This document shows, one piece after another, positions 16,175 to 23,026 of a stretch of 64,000 nucleotides of DNA. The translations under genes and the position numbers were made by a program. Below the pieces are notes generated by a model. The model saw only the letters and a program-made list of their open reading frames with translations. It searched no databases and was not told the origin of the DNA. This stretch comes from Phytohabitans kaempferiae (lineage in GTDB: Bacteria; Actinomycetota; Actinomycetes; Mycobacteriales; Micromonosporaceae). The stretch is taken from positions 62,001 through 126,000 of the forward strand of contig NZ_JBHLUH010000007.1 in the NCBI RefSeq assembly GCF_042433955.1. The letters run 5' to 3'. Positions within the stretch are counted from its first letter, which is position 1, and each line of letters starts with the position of its first letter.

Positions 16175-17510
16175 ATGGGCCACGTCGTGAAGACGCCGGC
16201 CGGCACCTACCGCGCGAACTGGCGGGACGACGCCGGCCGGCAGAAGGCGAAGACATTCCGCACCAAGAAGGAGGCGAACGCGTTCCTGGCCGACGTCGAG
16301 AGTGCGGTCAACAAGGGCGCGTACGTCGACCCGCACATCGGCAAGGTGAAGTTCGGCGAGTACGAGAGCCGATGGACCCCGTCACGGGTCCGCGAGCGCA
16401 CCACGGCTGCCCGGGATGCCTCGATCATGCGCACACATGTCCTTCCCCGGTGGGGCGGTGTGCCGTTGGTGAAGATCGACCACACCGGGGTTCAGACCTG
16501 GGTCTCCGAGCTGGGCACCCGCCTCGCCCCGGCCTCCGTGGCGGAGTGCTTCCGGCTGCTTTCGGCAGTGCTGCGCAGTGCGGTGCGGGATCGGCTTATC
16601 GCGTTCAACCCGTGCGAAGGCGTCAAGGTCCCCCCGCCGCCGGAAGAAAGACACCGATGACCAGACCATCACGTTCGCGGAGCTGACCGAGCGGCTTCTT
16701 CCGGCAGTGCCCGACCGCTACCGCGCACTCGTGGCCCTGGCCGGCGGCACCGGACTCCGCTGGGGCGAATGCGTCGGCCTCCAGGCGAACGCGGTCAACT
16801 GGGGCGGCTGGGACGGCGCCTGCAAGGAGCACAAGGCAACGCACTGCCTGGCCTGCTTCGACACCTACGAGGTCACCGTCTCCGTCGTCAGGACCGCAGT
16901 GGAGGTGGCCGGCACGGTGAGCATGAAGCCCTTCCCGAAGTCGCGGGCGGGCCGGCGCGTCGTGCCGGTCCCCCGCTTCGCCGCCGAGCTGCTGGCCGCG
17001 CATCGTGAGGCGTTTCCCGGCGGCCCGGCCGGCGCGATCTTCGCCAACCAGAGCGGCGGGCCGATGCGGCGGACGCTCTTCCGGTCACGGGTCTGGCGGC
17101 CGGCGCTCGTCCGCGCCGGGCTCCTCGGCCGGGTGACCGAGCCGCGCCCGTTCAAGTTCCGGGCCACCTGGGCGGACGCGGACGGGGTCGAGTGGTCGGC
17201 GGAGTTCGCCACCGAGCGGGAAGCCGTCGCCCACGTCGTGAAGATGCACGCGGGCGGTCTTCGCTTCCACGACCTGCGACACTCTTACGCGACGTGGCTC
17301 GCCGACGCGGGCGTCCCGGTCAACAACCTCGCGAAGATCATGGGGCACGAGAAGCCGTCGACCACGCTCAACCTCTACGCCGACCACGCCCGCGAGGCTC
17401 AGAAGCGGGTGCGCCGGGCGTTCGCTGACGATTTGCTGATTTTGATCTCTAACGACGGCCAGGGCAACGAGAAACGGCCCTCAAACGAGGGCCGTTACCT
17501 GGGCACATAG
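16175..17510 (+). pseudogene. int: Tyrosine integrase of AICE 1, frameshifted
   Basis: The N-terminal part (16175-16660, 161 aa: AP2-like arm-binding domain, then SAM-like core-binding domain ending GVKVP) and the catalytic part (to 17510) are in different frames. Dropping one C from the CCCCCC run at 16630-16635 joins them through VPRRRKKDTDDQ. The catalytic domain retains R (GTGLRWGE), H-x-x-R (HDLRHSYATW), H (MGHEKPST) and Y (LNLYADH). The stop lies 1 base before the att core. It is either a real disabling frameshift or a homopolymer sequencing error. Confidence 0.88.
17473..17496 (+). terminator. Perfect hairpin within the integrase 3' end
   Basis: AACGGCCCTC (17473-17482), loop AAAC, GAGGGCCGTT (17487-17496): 10 perfect base pairs, lying in the last codons of the integrase and 16 bases before the att core. 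It may end transcription of the operon before the att site. No U tract follows. Confidence 0.5.
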
Positions 17511-17511
17511 A

Positions 17512-17556
17512 TGTGGGCGATACTGGGATCGAACCAGTGACCTCTTCGGTGTGAAC
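17512..17556 (+). repeat. att core shared by the two AICEs
   Basis: Same 45 bases as at 2904 and 32704. It is the right end of AICE 1 and left end of AICE 2. It is not a functional tRNA because the 5' half is absent (AAGGTCAAG follows). Confidence 0.95.
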
Positions 17557-17656
17557 AAGGTCAAGATCCACTCGTCACCAGCACACACGCCGCGCTACCT
17601 GCATATATCGCTGGCCATCGTTGGTCTGATCGTGCTTGCTGGCGTTCTGTTTCAGA

Positions 17657-17679
17657 AGATCGTCTCCCAGATTTCTCCC
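17657..17679 (+). repeat. Candidate arm-type recombinase site, left
   Basis: AGATCGTCTCCCAGATTTCT followed by CCC; 22 of 23 bases match 32609-32631 in the same orientation. The two copies lie about 100 and 72 bases from the att cores, so they would flank attP symmetrically in the excised circle. Confidence 0.55.
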
Positions 17680-17747
17680 AACCCGCGAGCGGGCTGGTGT
17701 TGGTGGTCGGCTGAGGCTTCCCGTCGCGCAGGCTTGCCCCGGCCGGG

Positions 17748-17811
17748 CCGCGCCCGCCTGGTCCAGGTGGAGCGCCCCACTGGACGTACGACCTGGACCA
17801 GGCGGGCGCGG
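17748..17811. repeat. Long inverted repeat with 21-bp perfect arms (AICE 2)
   Basis: 17748-17768 (CCGCGCCCGCCTGGTCCAGG then T) is the exact reverse complement of 17791-17811, with a 22-base loop. Flanking bases extend the pairing further with G-U wobbles. It lies about 190 bases inside the left att, as the comparable repeat of AICE 1 does (about 230 bases). Candidate origin or transfer locus. Confidence 0.7.
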
Positions 17812-18018
17812 TCTGGCTGCCTGTGGTGTGCGGCGGGCGAGCGGTGCGGCTGGGCATCCCGGAGCTGCCCGGGTCCAGGGCGGGTAGCCCTGGCCGCCGG
17901 AGGCCGGTCCCGGGTCGTAGGGCCGTATCGGACTGCGACACAACCCACTACGATGCGGTTCGTGGCTTGCGGTGATCAACGTCCGTTCCCGCGTGGGACT
18001 TTGCAGGCAGGAGCACCG

Positions 18019-18534
18019 TTGGACTTCTTCGATGTTGCGGGACGAATAGCAGACGTGACTGCCGTGCCGGGTCTCGTGACTGGCTTCGTCATTACGTACC
18101 GGCAACTAAGGAAAACTCGAACGGCCGCAGACGCCGCTCGCGACGCGGCCCATAATGCGCAAGCATCCATCGGTCGAAGCAACCTCCTGGTACTCATACC
18201 CCAACTTCAGCGTGTCGAAGAAGAGCTAGATCGAGCGGTGCGGCAAGGAGTTGAAGAGGTAGTCGTCTCTGCCCTTCAAGGTTGGCGGTGGCAGGCCGGT
18301 CAGGTGCGTGGCCTGCTAGAGGCCGGAAGACTGGGAAACCAGTCATTGCTAACAGACATTCAGCATTCGGTAACTGCCGCAGCGGTGGCGCAGCACAACC
18401 TACATGGGCCTTCAAAGAATCTGGTGTCAACCACCCACAAGGTCCGTCAAGCAATTGCGAAGGTGACTAACGAACTGGGCGCGGTTGCTACAGTCCAAGG
18501 CATTCAGGCGGGAGACAGCCATGTCAACGCATAG
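18019..18534 (+). CDS. Hypothetical membrane-anchored protein, AICE 2 accessory gene A
   Basis: 171 aa from a TTG at 18019 with AGGAG at 5 bases; the long open frame upstream is non-coding. The N-terminus (FFDVAGRIADVTAVPGLVTG, then FVITYRQLRKTRTAADAARD) looks like a single membrane helix followed by a charged helix. A soluble helical domain follows (SNLLVLIPQLQRVEEELDRA). The layout recalls small membrane proteins in defence and mobile regions, but no family is assigned. GC is lower than neighbours. It overlaps the next gene by 14 bases. Confidence 0.75.
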   Translation: MDFFDVAGRIADVTAVPGLVTGFVITYRQLRKTRTAADAARDAAHNAQASIGRSNLLVLIPQLQRVEEELDRAVRQGVEEVVVSALQGWRWQAGQVRGLLEAGRLGNQSLLTDIQHSVTAAAVAQHNLHGPSKNLVSTTHKVRQAIAKVTNELGAVATVQGIQAGDSHVNA

Positions 18535-18889
18535 TACAGATGACCGCCTTATGCGCCTGTTGACGCTCCTTGTTGAGCAAACAAGGCGTGGCCTTATCCG
18601 TTGGGATCTACTGAGCAGCAGTACCGATGCACAGTCGTTCAGCACTGGCGGCCCTAGCTCGTCGGTCGTCGTTTGGAAGTTTGACCACCGCATTGATATG
18701 GAGATATACAACGCGAGCGGTAGCAAGGTACTTGAATTCTCCACTGATTACAGCCAGAAGAAGCCAAACACTTTGACGCAGACCCTATCGGAACTAGCCA
18801 GTTTGCTGAATGATCCGTCGCTTGATCCGATTCCGGTGCTGGACGACCTGATCCGCAACCTTGAGGACGAGAAACCGGGTAAAGAGTAA
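18521..18889 (+). CDS. Hypothetical protein, AICE 2 accessory gene B
   Basis: 122 aa from an ATG at 18521 with GGGAG at about 6 bases. Segments LMRLLTLLVEQTRRGLIRWD, WKFDHRIDMEIYNASGSKVL and ELASLLNDPSLDP indicate an alpha-beta-alpha protein with a small beta sheet. It overlaps gene A and is surely co-expressed with it. It has no known catalytic motif. The pair is a self-contained accessory cassette beside att, a typical place for cargo. Confidence 0.75.
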   Translation: MSTHSTDDRLMRLLTLLVEQTRRGLIRWDLLSSSTDAQSFSTGGPSSSVVVWKFDHRIDMEIYNASGSKVLEFSTDYSQKKPNTLTQTLSELASLLNDPSLDPIPVLDDLIRNLEDEKPGKE

Positions 18890-19155
18890 ATCGTCCCGCT
18901 CGGCGGACTTCTTTCCACCATTCTGACACTTCGAGGGTGCTACGACCGCACCCGGGCCTTCTCCTGGTGACGATGCCCGGGGCTTCGTCGTGTCGGCCGG
19001 CAGTCCCGCCCACCGCTGCCGGCTCGCGCCGGGAGCGAAGCGGCAAGGCGCGACCGGCCGGCACAACCGCGTGGCAGCGGCCCGCAGGGCCGCCTTGAAG
19101 ACGTACAGAAAGTTCTCACCGGGTGCGCTACGCGTCGCGTACGAATCGGCCGTGA
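18890..19155. other. Convergent intergenic region with conserved hairpin motif
   Basis: Between the plus-strand accessory pair and the minus-strand toxin. It contains a CCCGGG-flanked hairpin (about 18952-18982) and, at 19077-19123, GCGGCCC/GGGCCGC followed by CTTGAAGACGTACAGAAAGT and TCTCACCGGG. The latter is the counterpart of 5537-5584 in AICE 1. Confidence 0.6.
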
Positions 19156-19527
19156 TCAGATGGGGATGACCGGGAAGCCGGGATATCCGTCCTGTTCGGC
19201 TGTGATGATGTAGAGGGCCTGTCCGTGGGCGATCGGTAGCGCGACGCAGGCGCGGGCAATGGTGCCGAGTAGGTCGGCGGCTGCGGCTATCTCGCGCCAC
19301 TGGGTGCCGTCGAGCGGCAGCCATTCGGCGTCGGGGTGTTTGCCGAGGATGGTTAGCCGCGAGCGGGCCTCTTCGTCGGCGCCCTTGGCGGCCTCGACCA
19401 GGCACAGGACGGGTAGCCCGAAGCGGGCGCCCTCGTCGCTGAACTCCCCGATCAACTCGCCAACGGCTACGGACTTGGCGGCGTATGCGCGTATCGCGGT
19501 GGTGTCGAGCACCGCCCGGATGGTCAC
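19156..19527 (-). CDS. PIN-domain toxin (VapC-like)
   Basis: 123 aa from a GTG at 19527 overlapping the antitoxin stop (GTGA). The PIN start VLDTTAI has the first acidic residue (D8), and VEAAKGA (E45) supplies the second. The usual third acid in the D-A helix is not obvious (the region reads AHGQA), so the active site may be divergent. PIN toxins are ribonucleases. In an AICE such a pair would stabilise the element by post-segregational killing. Confidence 0.8.
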   Translation of the reverse strand: MTIRAVLDTTAIRAYAAKSVAVGELIGEFSDEGARFGLPVLCLVEAAKGADEEARSRLTILGKHPDAEWLPLDGTQWREIAAAADLLGTIARACVALPIAHGQALYIITAEQDGYPGFPVIPI

Positions 19528-19730
19528 GCGGCGTCGAGCTGGCGTAGGAACGCGTTGCGCTGCTGCTCGCGGTCCTCTGCGGTCCAGCGCTCGTCGGCGG
19601 CGGCGAGTTCTGCCCGCATGTGTTCCCGGATCTGGTCGACCTGCTCCGGCGTGGCCTGCTCGTAGGTCAGGTCGCGTAGCTCGTCCGGCAGTGTCGGTAC
19701 CGGGTGGGCGGAGCGGTCCGGGGTCGCCAT
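19524..19730 (-). CDS. Antitoxin partner of the PIN toxin
   Basis: 68 aa from an ATG at 19730. The second half is a charged helix (YEQATPEQVDQIREHMRAEL, DERWTAEDREQQRNAFLRQL), resembling antitoxins that wrap their toxin; no clear DNA-binding motif is seen in the N-terminus (VPTLPDELRD). Gene order (antitoxin first, 4-base overlap) is that of vapBC modules. Confidence 0.7.
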   Translation of the reverse strand: MATPDRSAHPVPTLPDELRDLTYEQATPEQVDQIREHMRAELAAADERWTAEDREQQRNAFLRQLDAA

Positions 19731-19815
19731 ACCTTCACCGTACCGGGTTTGTGGCATTCGCCGCCAACGCCGTGGTTCTGCCCGGTAACAAGTTTGGGTC
19801 GCTCCTGGGCGTACG

Positions 19816-19829
19816 CTGGTACACACCAG
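19816..19829. promoter_or_regulatory. GntR operator CTGGTACACACCAG (AICE 2, autoregulatory)
   Basis: Inverted repeat CTGGT-ACAC-ACCAG, 21 bases before the GntR start. The same sequence core occurs twice at 21369-21414. This marks it as the binding site of the adjacent GntR protein. Confidence 0.65.
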
Positions 19830-19850
19830 GTGAGCAGCGGAGGGACACAA

Positions 19851-20066
19851 GTGGGTGAGGTAACGGAGCGCGCCGAGAATGCCGTGCGGCAGCTTGTCGG
19901 CGAGCAGCTCGCGCCGGGTGACCGGCTGCCATCCGAGCGAACCCTCGTTGACGACCTCGGTGTGAGCCGGACGACGGTGCGCCTGGTGCTCCTCAAGCTG
20001 AGCGCTGAGGGCCTTGTACGGGCGGAGCACGGGCGCGGCTACTTCGTCAGTGAGAGGCCGGGCTAG
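19851..20066 (+). CDS. Minimal GntR-type repressor (DNA-binding domain only)
   Basis: 71 aa from a GTG at 19851 (GGAGGGAC upstream). It is a winged helix and almost nothing else: AVRQLVGEQLAPGDRLPSER, LVDDLGVSRTTVRLVLLKLS, and a GLVRAEHGRGYFV wing. The ligand-binding domain of usual GntR proteins is absent, so it may be constitutive or sense by another partner. It converges on the XRE gene with a 4-base overlap. Confidence 0.85.
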   Translation: MGEVTERAENAVRQLVGEQLAPGDRLPSERTLVDDLGVSRTTVRLVLLKLSAEGLVRAEHGRGYFVSERPG

Positions 20067-21232
20067 CGGATCGCGCGTAGAGCCTCGCGGAATGCTTCGG
20101 TCGCAGCCTCGTCCGGGTAGCGGCGTTGAAGCTCGACGTCGAGTTCGCCCGCCACCATCATGAGCGAGGGCAGCGAACGGCGGGGAACATCCAACGCCTG
20201 GATGCCGTAATTGACGGCCTGCTCCAGTTCGCCGGCCCTCGCCGCGACGACAGCGAGGGTCAAGCGAGCCTCTGCCAGTCGCATTGGCCAACGCGCGGTG
20301 CCGTCCGGCGTGGTGCCGCCTGCGATGACTTCGGCGGCGTACCGGCCGGCGTTCTCGTTGTCGCCCGCGAGCCGGCTCGCGTCCATCGCGTAGAAGTCCC
20401 ACTTCGCGGGGTCGACCACGAAGTGGTTATCCACTCGCGCGGGCACCGGCAGGCGGTCAAGGATGGTTCGTCCTCGCTCCAGGGCGGCGCGCATGCCCGG
20501 TACGTCACCCATCCGGGCACGGGACTTCGCCTCCTGGGCCGCGAGCTGGACGAGGACGCTGTGCCCTCGGTCGGCGGCCTGGCCGCCTTCGACCGCGTCG
20601 ACCACGGCCGGGTACCGGCCCTGGGTCAGTGCGAACCAGGCCGACATCTCGAAGGACCAGCCGACGATCTCTGTGGCTCCGGCTTCGGCGCCGAGCTGGG
20701 CGGCCGCCGTTCGGGTCGCTTCGGCACCGGCACGCATGCCTAGGTCGTATTCGAGGCAGCCTACGAGCAGCGCGAGCCACCCGGCGGCCGTCAGCAGCTC
20801 GCGGTGTTGGTGCAGGCCCACCGGCTGTCGAAGGACCCTGGCGACCTCCCGGAGCCAGTCGTGAGCCTCAGTGCGAAGCTCCATGGCGTCGCGGTAGGAG
20901 TACTGGCAGCACAGCTCGTGAACCGTCGCATGGAGGGCGCTCAGCGAGCCTTCCGTGATATCGCTGGCTTGGATGCGGCGTAGTAGCTCGGTGGTCGCGG
21001 ACGGCTTAGTGTCCCTCGCGGCGGCAATGTCGATGTGCGCGGCGGCGATGAGGTCGCCTCGGGCCTGTAGGGCGTCGTCACAACGGCGGGCCAGATCCTC
21101 GGAGGGTTGGCGCTGCCCGCTCTCGACCCGGGAGAGGTACCCCTTGTTGTAGTGGACCATGCGGCCAAGCTGGGACAGCGACAACCCACGCTGAGTCCGA
21201 AGCTCTCGGAGCATTCCGCCGAACATCGCCAT
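20063..21232 (-). CDS. XRE/TPR regulator of AICE 2
   Basis: 389 aa from the ATG at 21232 (GGGGAT just upstream); a longer frame to 21277 lacks a ribosome site. The helix-turn-helix is LRTQRGLSLSQLGRMVHYNK with GYLSRVESGQRQPS. Helical TPR-like repeats follow to the end. It is transcribed divergently from the transfer operon and shares with it the intergenic region that holds two GntR operators. A regulator of excision or transfer is the most likely role. Confidence 0.85.
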   Translation of the reverse strand: MAMFGGMLRELRTQRGLSLSQLGRMVHYNKGYLSRVESGQRQPSEDLARRCDDALQARGDLIAAAHIDIAAARDTKPSATTELLRRIQASDITEGSLSALHATVHELCCQYSYRDAMELRTEAHDWLREVARVLRQPVGLHQHRELLTAAGWLALLVGCLEYDLGMRAGAEATRTAAAQLGAEAGATEIVGWSFEMSAWFALTQGRYPAVVDAVEGGQAADRGHSVLVQLAAQEAKSRARMGDVPGMRAALERGRTILDRLPVPARVDNHFVVDPAKWDFYAMDASRLAGDNENAGRYAAEVIAGGTTPDGTARWPMRLAEARLTLAVVAARAGELEQAVNYGIQALDVPRRSLPSLMMVAGELDVELQRRYPDEAATEAFREALRAIR

Positions 21233-21368
21233 ATCCCCATCATCCGCGTTGCCACGTTGTCCCGTCGCCCTTGGCAACGACGCAACTCTGTCCGGTCCGT
21301 CACGCGCTCGGTTTCCTTGAGACGTAAGCGTAGATCGCCGGTTGAGCTGGCACTTCTACGACATTGAC

Positions 21369-21414
21369 AACTGGTGTGTACCAGTTCCACAATCCTAACT
21401 GGTACACACCAGTT
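21369..21414. promoter_or_regulatory. Paired GntR operators before the AICE 2 transfer operon
   Basis: AACTGGTGTGTACCAGTT (21369-21386) and AACTGGTACACACCAGTT (21397-21414) are reverse complements of each other, with centres 28 bases apart. They match the site at 19816. Position between the divergent XRE gene and the GTG at 21431 makes them the main control point of the element. Confidence 0.7.
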
Positions 21415-21430
21415 GTGCTATCGAGGTGAG

Positions 21431-22297
21431 GTGATCTCGTTGTTCGGAGGTAAGTTGTTCGGTCCCCGTCCGGGGATGGTCACGGTGGTTGAGCCGCCGG
21501 TGTCGGCGTCGTACGCGAGGAAGGCGCGGGTTGCGTTCTTCGCGGTGACGGCGGCGGTCGGTGTGCTGACTGCGGCGGTGGCGGCGGTGTTCGCGCATCC
21601 GGTGTTGGCTGTGGTGCTGGGTATCGCGGTCGGTCTGGTGTGCGGGGTTTCGGCGTCGTTGCTGGTGTTGGCGTGGCCGGTGCTGCGGGTGCTGTGGTGG
21701 TGGTCGTTCGAGGCCGTCGTCGTGGCGTTCGCGGTGTTGGTGCCGACGTTGGTGGCGGACGTGACGCATCCGGTTGTGGCGCTGGTGCTGCTGTTGGTCG
21801 TGGTTGGGGCGTGTGCCCTGGCCGGTCCGGTGCGGCGGCGGTTGGTGTCGTGGTCGTGGTGTGTGGTGGTCCGGCATCGGCTGCGGGTGTGTTTCGCCGA
21901 GGTGGTCCGCGCGGCCACGAAGACCCGTTCTGGGGCGTTGCCGCTGATTTTGTGGGCTCGTCCGACTCCGGCTGGTGAGCGGGTTTGGGTGTGGCTTCGC
22001 CCGGGTCTGGATCTGGTCGATCTGGAGGGCAAGACCGGGAAGGTCGCGGTTGCCTGCTGGGCGGGTGAGGCCCGGATCGTTCGCGCGTCGACGCGGTTCG
22101 CCGCGTTGGTGCGGGTGGATCTGACCCGGCGTGACCCCCTGGTCGCAACGATCGCGTCTCCGCTGGCCGGTCTGGTCGCGCACCTACGCGCCAACAGTGT
22201 TGCGGCTGTGCCGGTGTCACCGGCTGTGCCGCCGGTCGGCCTGGATTTGGCCGATGTTCCTGAGCCCGAGGTGGAGACGCGTGGGGGTCGACGGTGA
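21431..22297 (+). CDS. TraB membrane module (separate protein)
   Basis: 288 aa from a GTG at 21431 with GAGGTGAG just upstream. At least four hydrophobic helices (VAFFAVTAAVGVLTAAVAAV, LAVVLGIAVGLVCGVSASLL, FEAVVVAFAVLVPTLVADV, VVALVLLLVVVGACALAG) precede a soluble part. That part ends with VRVDLTRRDPL, equivalent to RVTLRFLRRDPL just before the ATPase domain of the one-piece TraB in AICE 1. It has no Walker motifs. I infer it is the pore or anchor half of a divided translocase whose motor is at 23026. Confidence 0.7.
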   Translation: MISLFGGKLFGPRPGMVTVVEPPVSASYARKARVAFFAVTAAVGVLTAAVAAVFAHPVLAVVLGIAVGLVCGVSASLLVLAWPVLRVLWWWSFEAVVVAFAVLVPTLVADVTHPVVALVLLLVVVGACALAGPVRRRLVSWSWCVVVRHRLRVCFAEVVRAATKTRSGALPLILWARPTPAGERVWVWLRPGLDLVDLEGKTGKVAVACWAGEARIVRASTRFAALVRVDLTRRDPLVATIASPLAGLVAHLRANSVAAVPVSPAVPPVGLDLADVPEPEVETRGGRR

Positions 22298-22371
22298 CCG
22301 CCCGCAGTGTTCTGCCCGGTGTCTGTGTGTCCGTTGTGGACGAAACCAATCAGTGAGGGAGTGAGCCGGTA

Positions 22372-22830
22372 GTGGCTAACGAAACGATCCTGACCGTGGT
22401 GGGGAACCTGACCGCCGATCCGGAGTTGCGGTTTACGCCGCAGGGTGTGGCGTTGGTGAAGTTCACCGTCGCTTCGACCCCGCGCACGTTCGACCGGGAT
22501 TCCAACCAGTGGCGTGATGGTGAGCCGCTGTTTTTGACCTGCACGGCGTGGCGGGACATGGCCGAGAACATCGCCGAGTCCCTGACCCGGGGTACCCGGG
22601 TGGTGGTGTCCGGTCGGCTCAAGCTCTCCCGCTGGGAGACCCCGGAGGGTGAGAAGCGTTCGGCCTACGGCCTGGACGTGGATGAGGTGGGGCCGTCGCT
22701 GCGGTTCGCTCAGGCGAAGGTTTCCAAGATGTCCCGTAACCGGGCCTCGGACGGATTCACCCCGGATGAGGCGCCGGATGACGCCTGGTCGGTCGCCGCT
22801 CCCGCTTCGGCTGGGGCGCGTCATGGCTGA
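22372..22830 (+). CDS. ssb: Single-stranded DNA-binding protein
   Basis: 152 aa. The OB fold is clear: TILTVVGNLTADPELRFTPQ, VKFTVASTPRTFDR, FLTCTAWRDMAENIAESL and GTRVVVSGRLKLSRW. The C-terminus ends DDAWSVAAPASAGARHG instead of the acidic DDDIPF-type tip that recruits partner proteins. It probably protects single strands during rolling-circle replication. It starts at a GTG and overlaps the next gene by 8 bases. Confidence 0.92.
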   Translation: MANETILTVVGNLTADPELRFTPQGVALVKFTVASTPRTFDRDSNQWRDGEPLFLTCTAWRDMAENIAESLTRGTRVVVSGRLKLSRWETPEGEKRSAYGLDVDEVGPSLRFAQAKVSKMSRNRASDGFTPDEAPDDAWSVAAPASAGARHG

Positions 22831-23026
22831 GCTGTCCGTGGCCACCTCGGACGCGGTCGTGACGGTCGTGTCGCGGGATGCGGAACTGATCCTGCGGCAC
22901 GTGCTGTCCGGCGGTGAGCCGGGGTCGGACACGTCGTGGCGGGCGGAGCTGGTCGCGCTCGCGGCCGGCTACGACCAGACCGACGTGTCGGCGGTGTCCT
23001 ACCGGCGGCCCGGCGGTGGTCGGTGA
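22823..23026 (+). CDS. Small hypothetical protein between SSB and TraB ATPase
   Basis: 67 aa, acidic. LSVATSDAVVTVVSRDAELI and LRHVLSGGEPGSD suggest a beta hairpin and helices. It overlaps SSB (8 bases) and the ATPase gene (TGATG), so it is tightly coupled to DNA-processing genes. Not recognised. Confidence 0.65.
   Translation: MAELSVATSDAVVTVVSRDAELILRHVLSGGEPGSDTSWRAELVALAAGYDQTDVSAVSYRRPGGGR

Larger units (their letters stand above)
2904..17556 (+). mobile_element. AICE 1 (integrated in tRNA-Val)
   Basis: Bounded by two identical 45-bp att cores (2904-2948 and 17512-17556). Its gene order is typical of actinomycete integrative conjugative elements: regulators, small genes, a TraB/FtsK-like translocase, SpdB, HUH Rep, Xis and tyrosine integrase next to att. 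The transfer and replication genes overlap by 1-4 bases and form one operon. The integrase is frameshifted (16630-16635), so self-excision may be lost unless the neighbour supplies integrase. Cargo includes a Nudix hydrolase and a CPCC-type protein. Confidence 0.9.
17557..18018. other. Left end region of AICE 2 without a gene
   Basis: About 460 bases between the att core and the first gene. It holds a 23-base repeat (17657), a large inverted repeat (17748-17811) and a smaller CCAGGGC/GCCCTGG hairpin near 17875. Open frames through it are composition artefacts. Likely contents are recombinase arm sites and perhaps an origin. Confidence 0.5.

Noticed and set aside
16620..16660. Programmed +1 frameshift in the AICE 1 integrase
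   Set aside because: No stimulatory structure or slippery context typical of programmed shifts is seen, and the AICE 2 integrase is read without one. A plain C insertion is simpler.
2904..17556. tRNA genes at the left and middle att copies
   Set aside because: Both copies have only the 3' half; D arm, acceptor 5' strand and half of the anticodon stem are missing.
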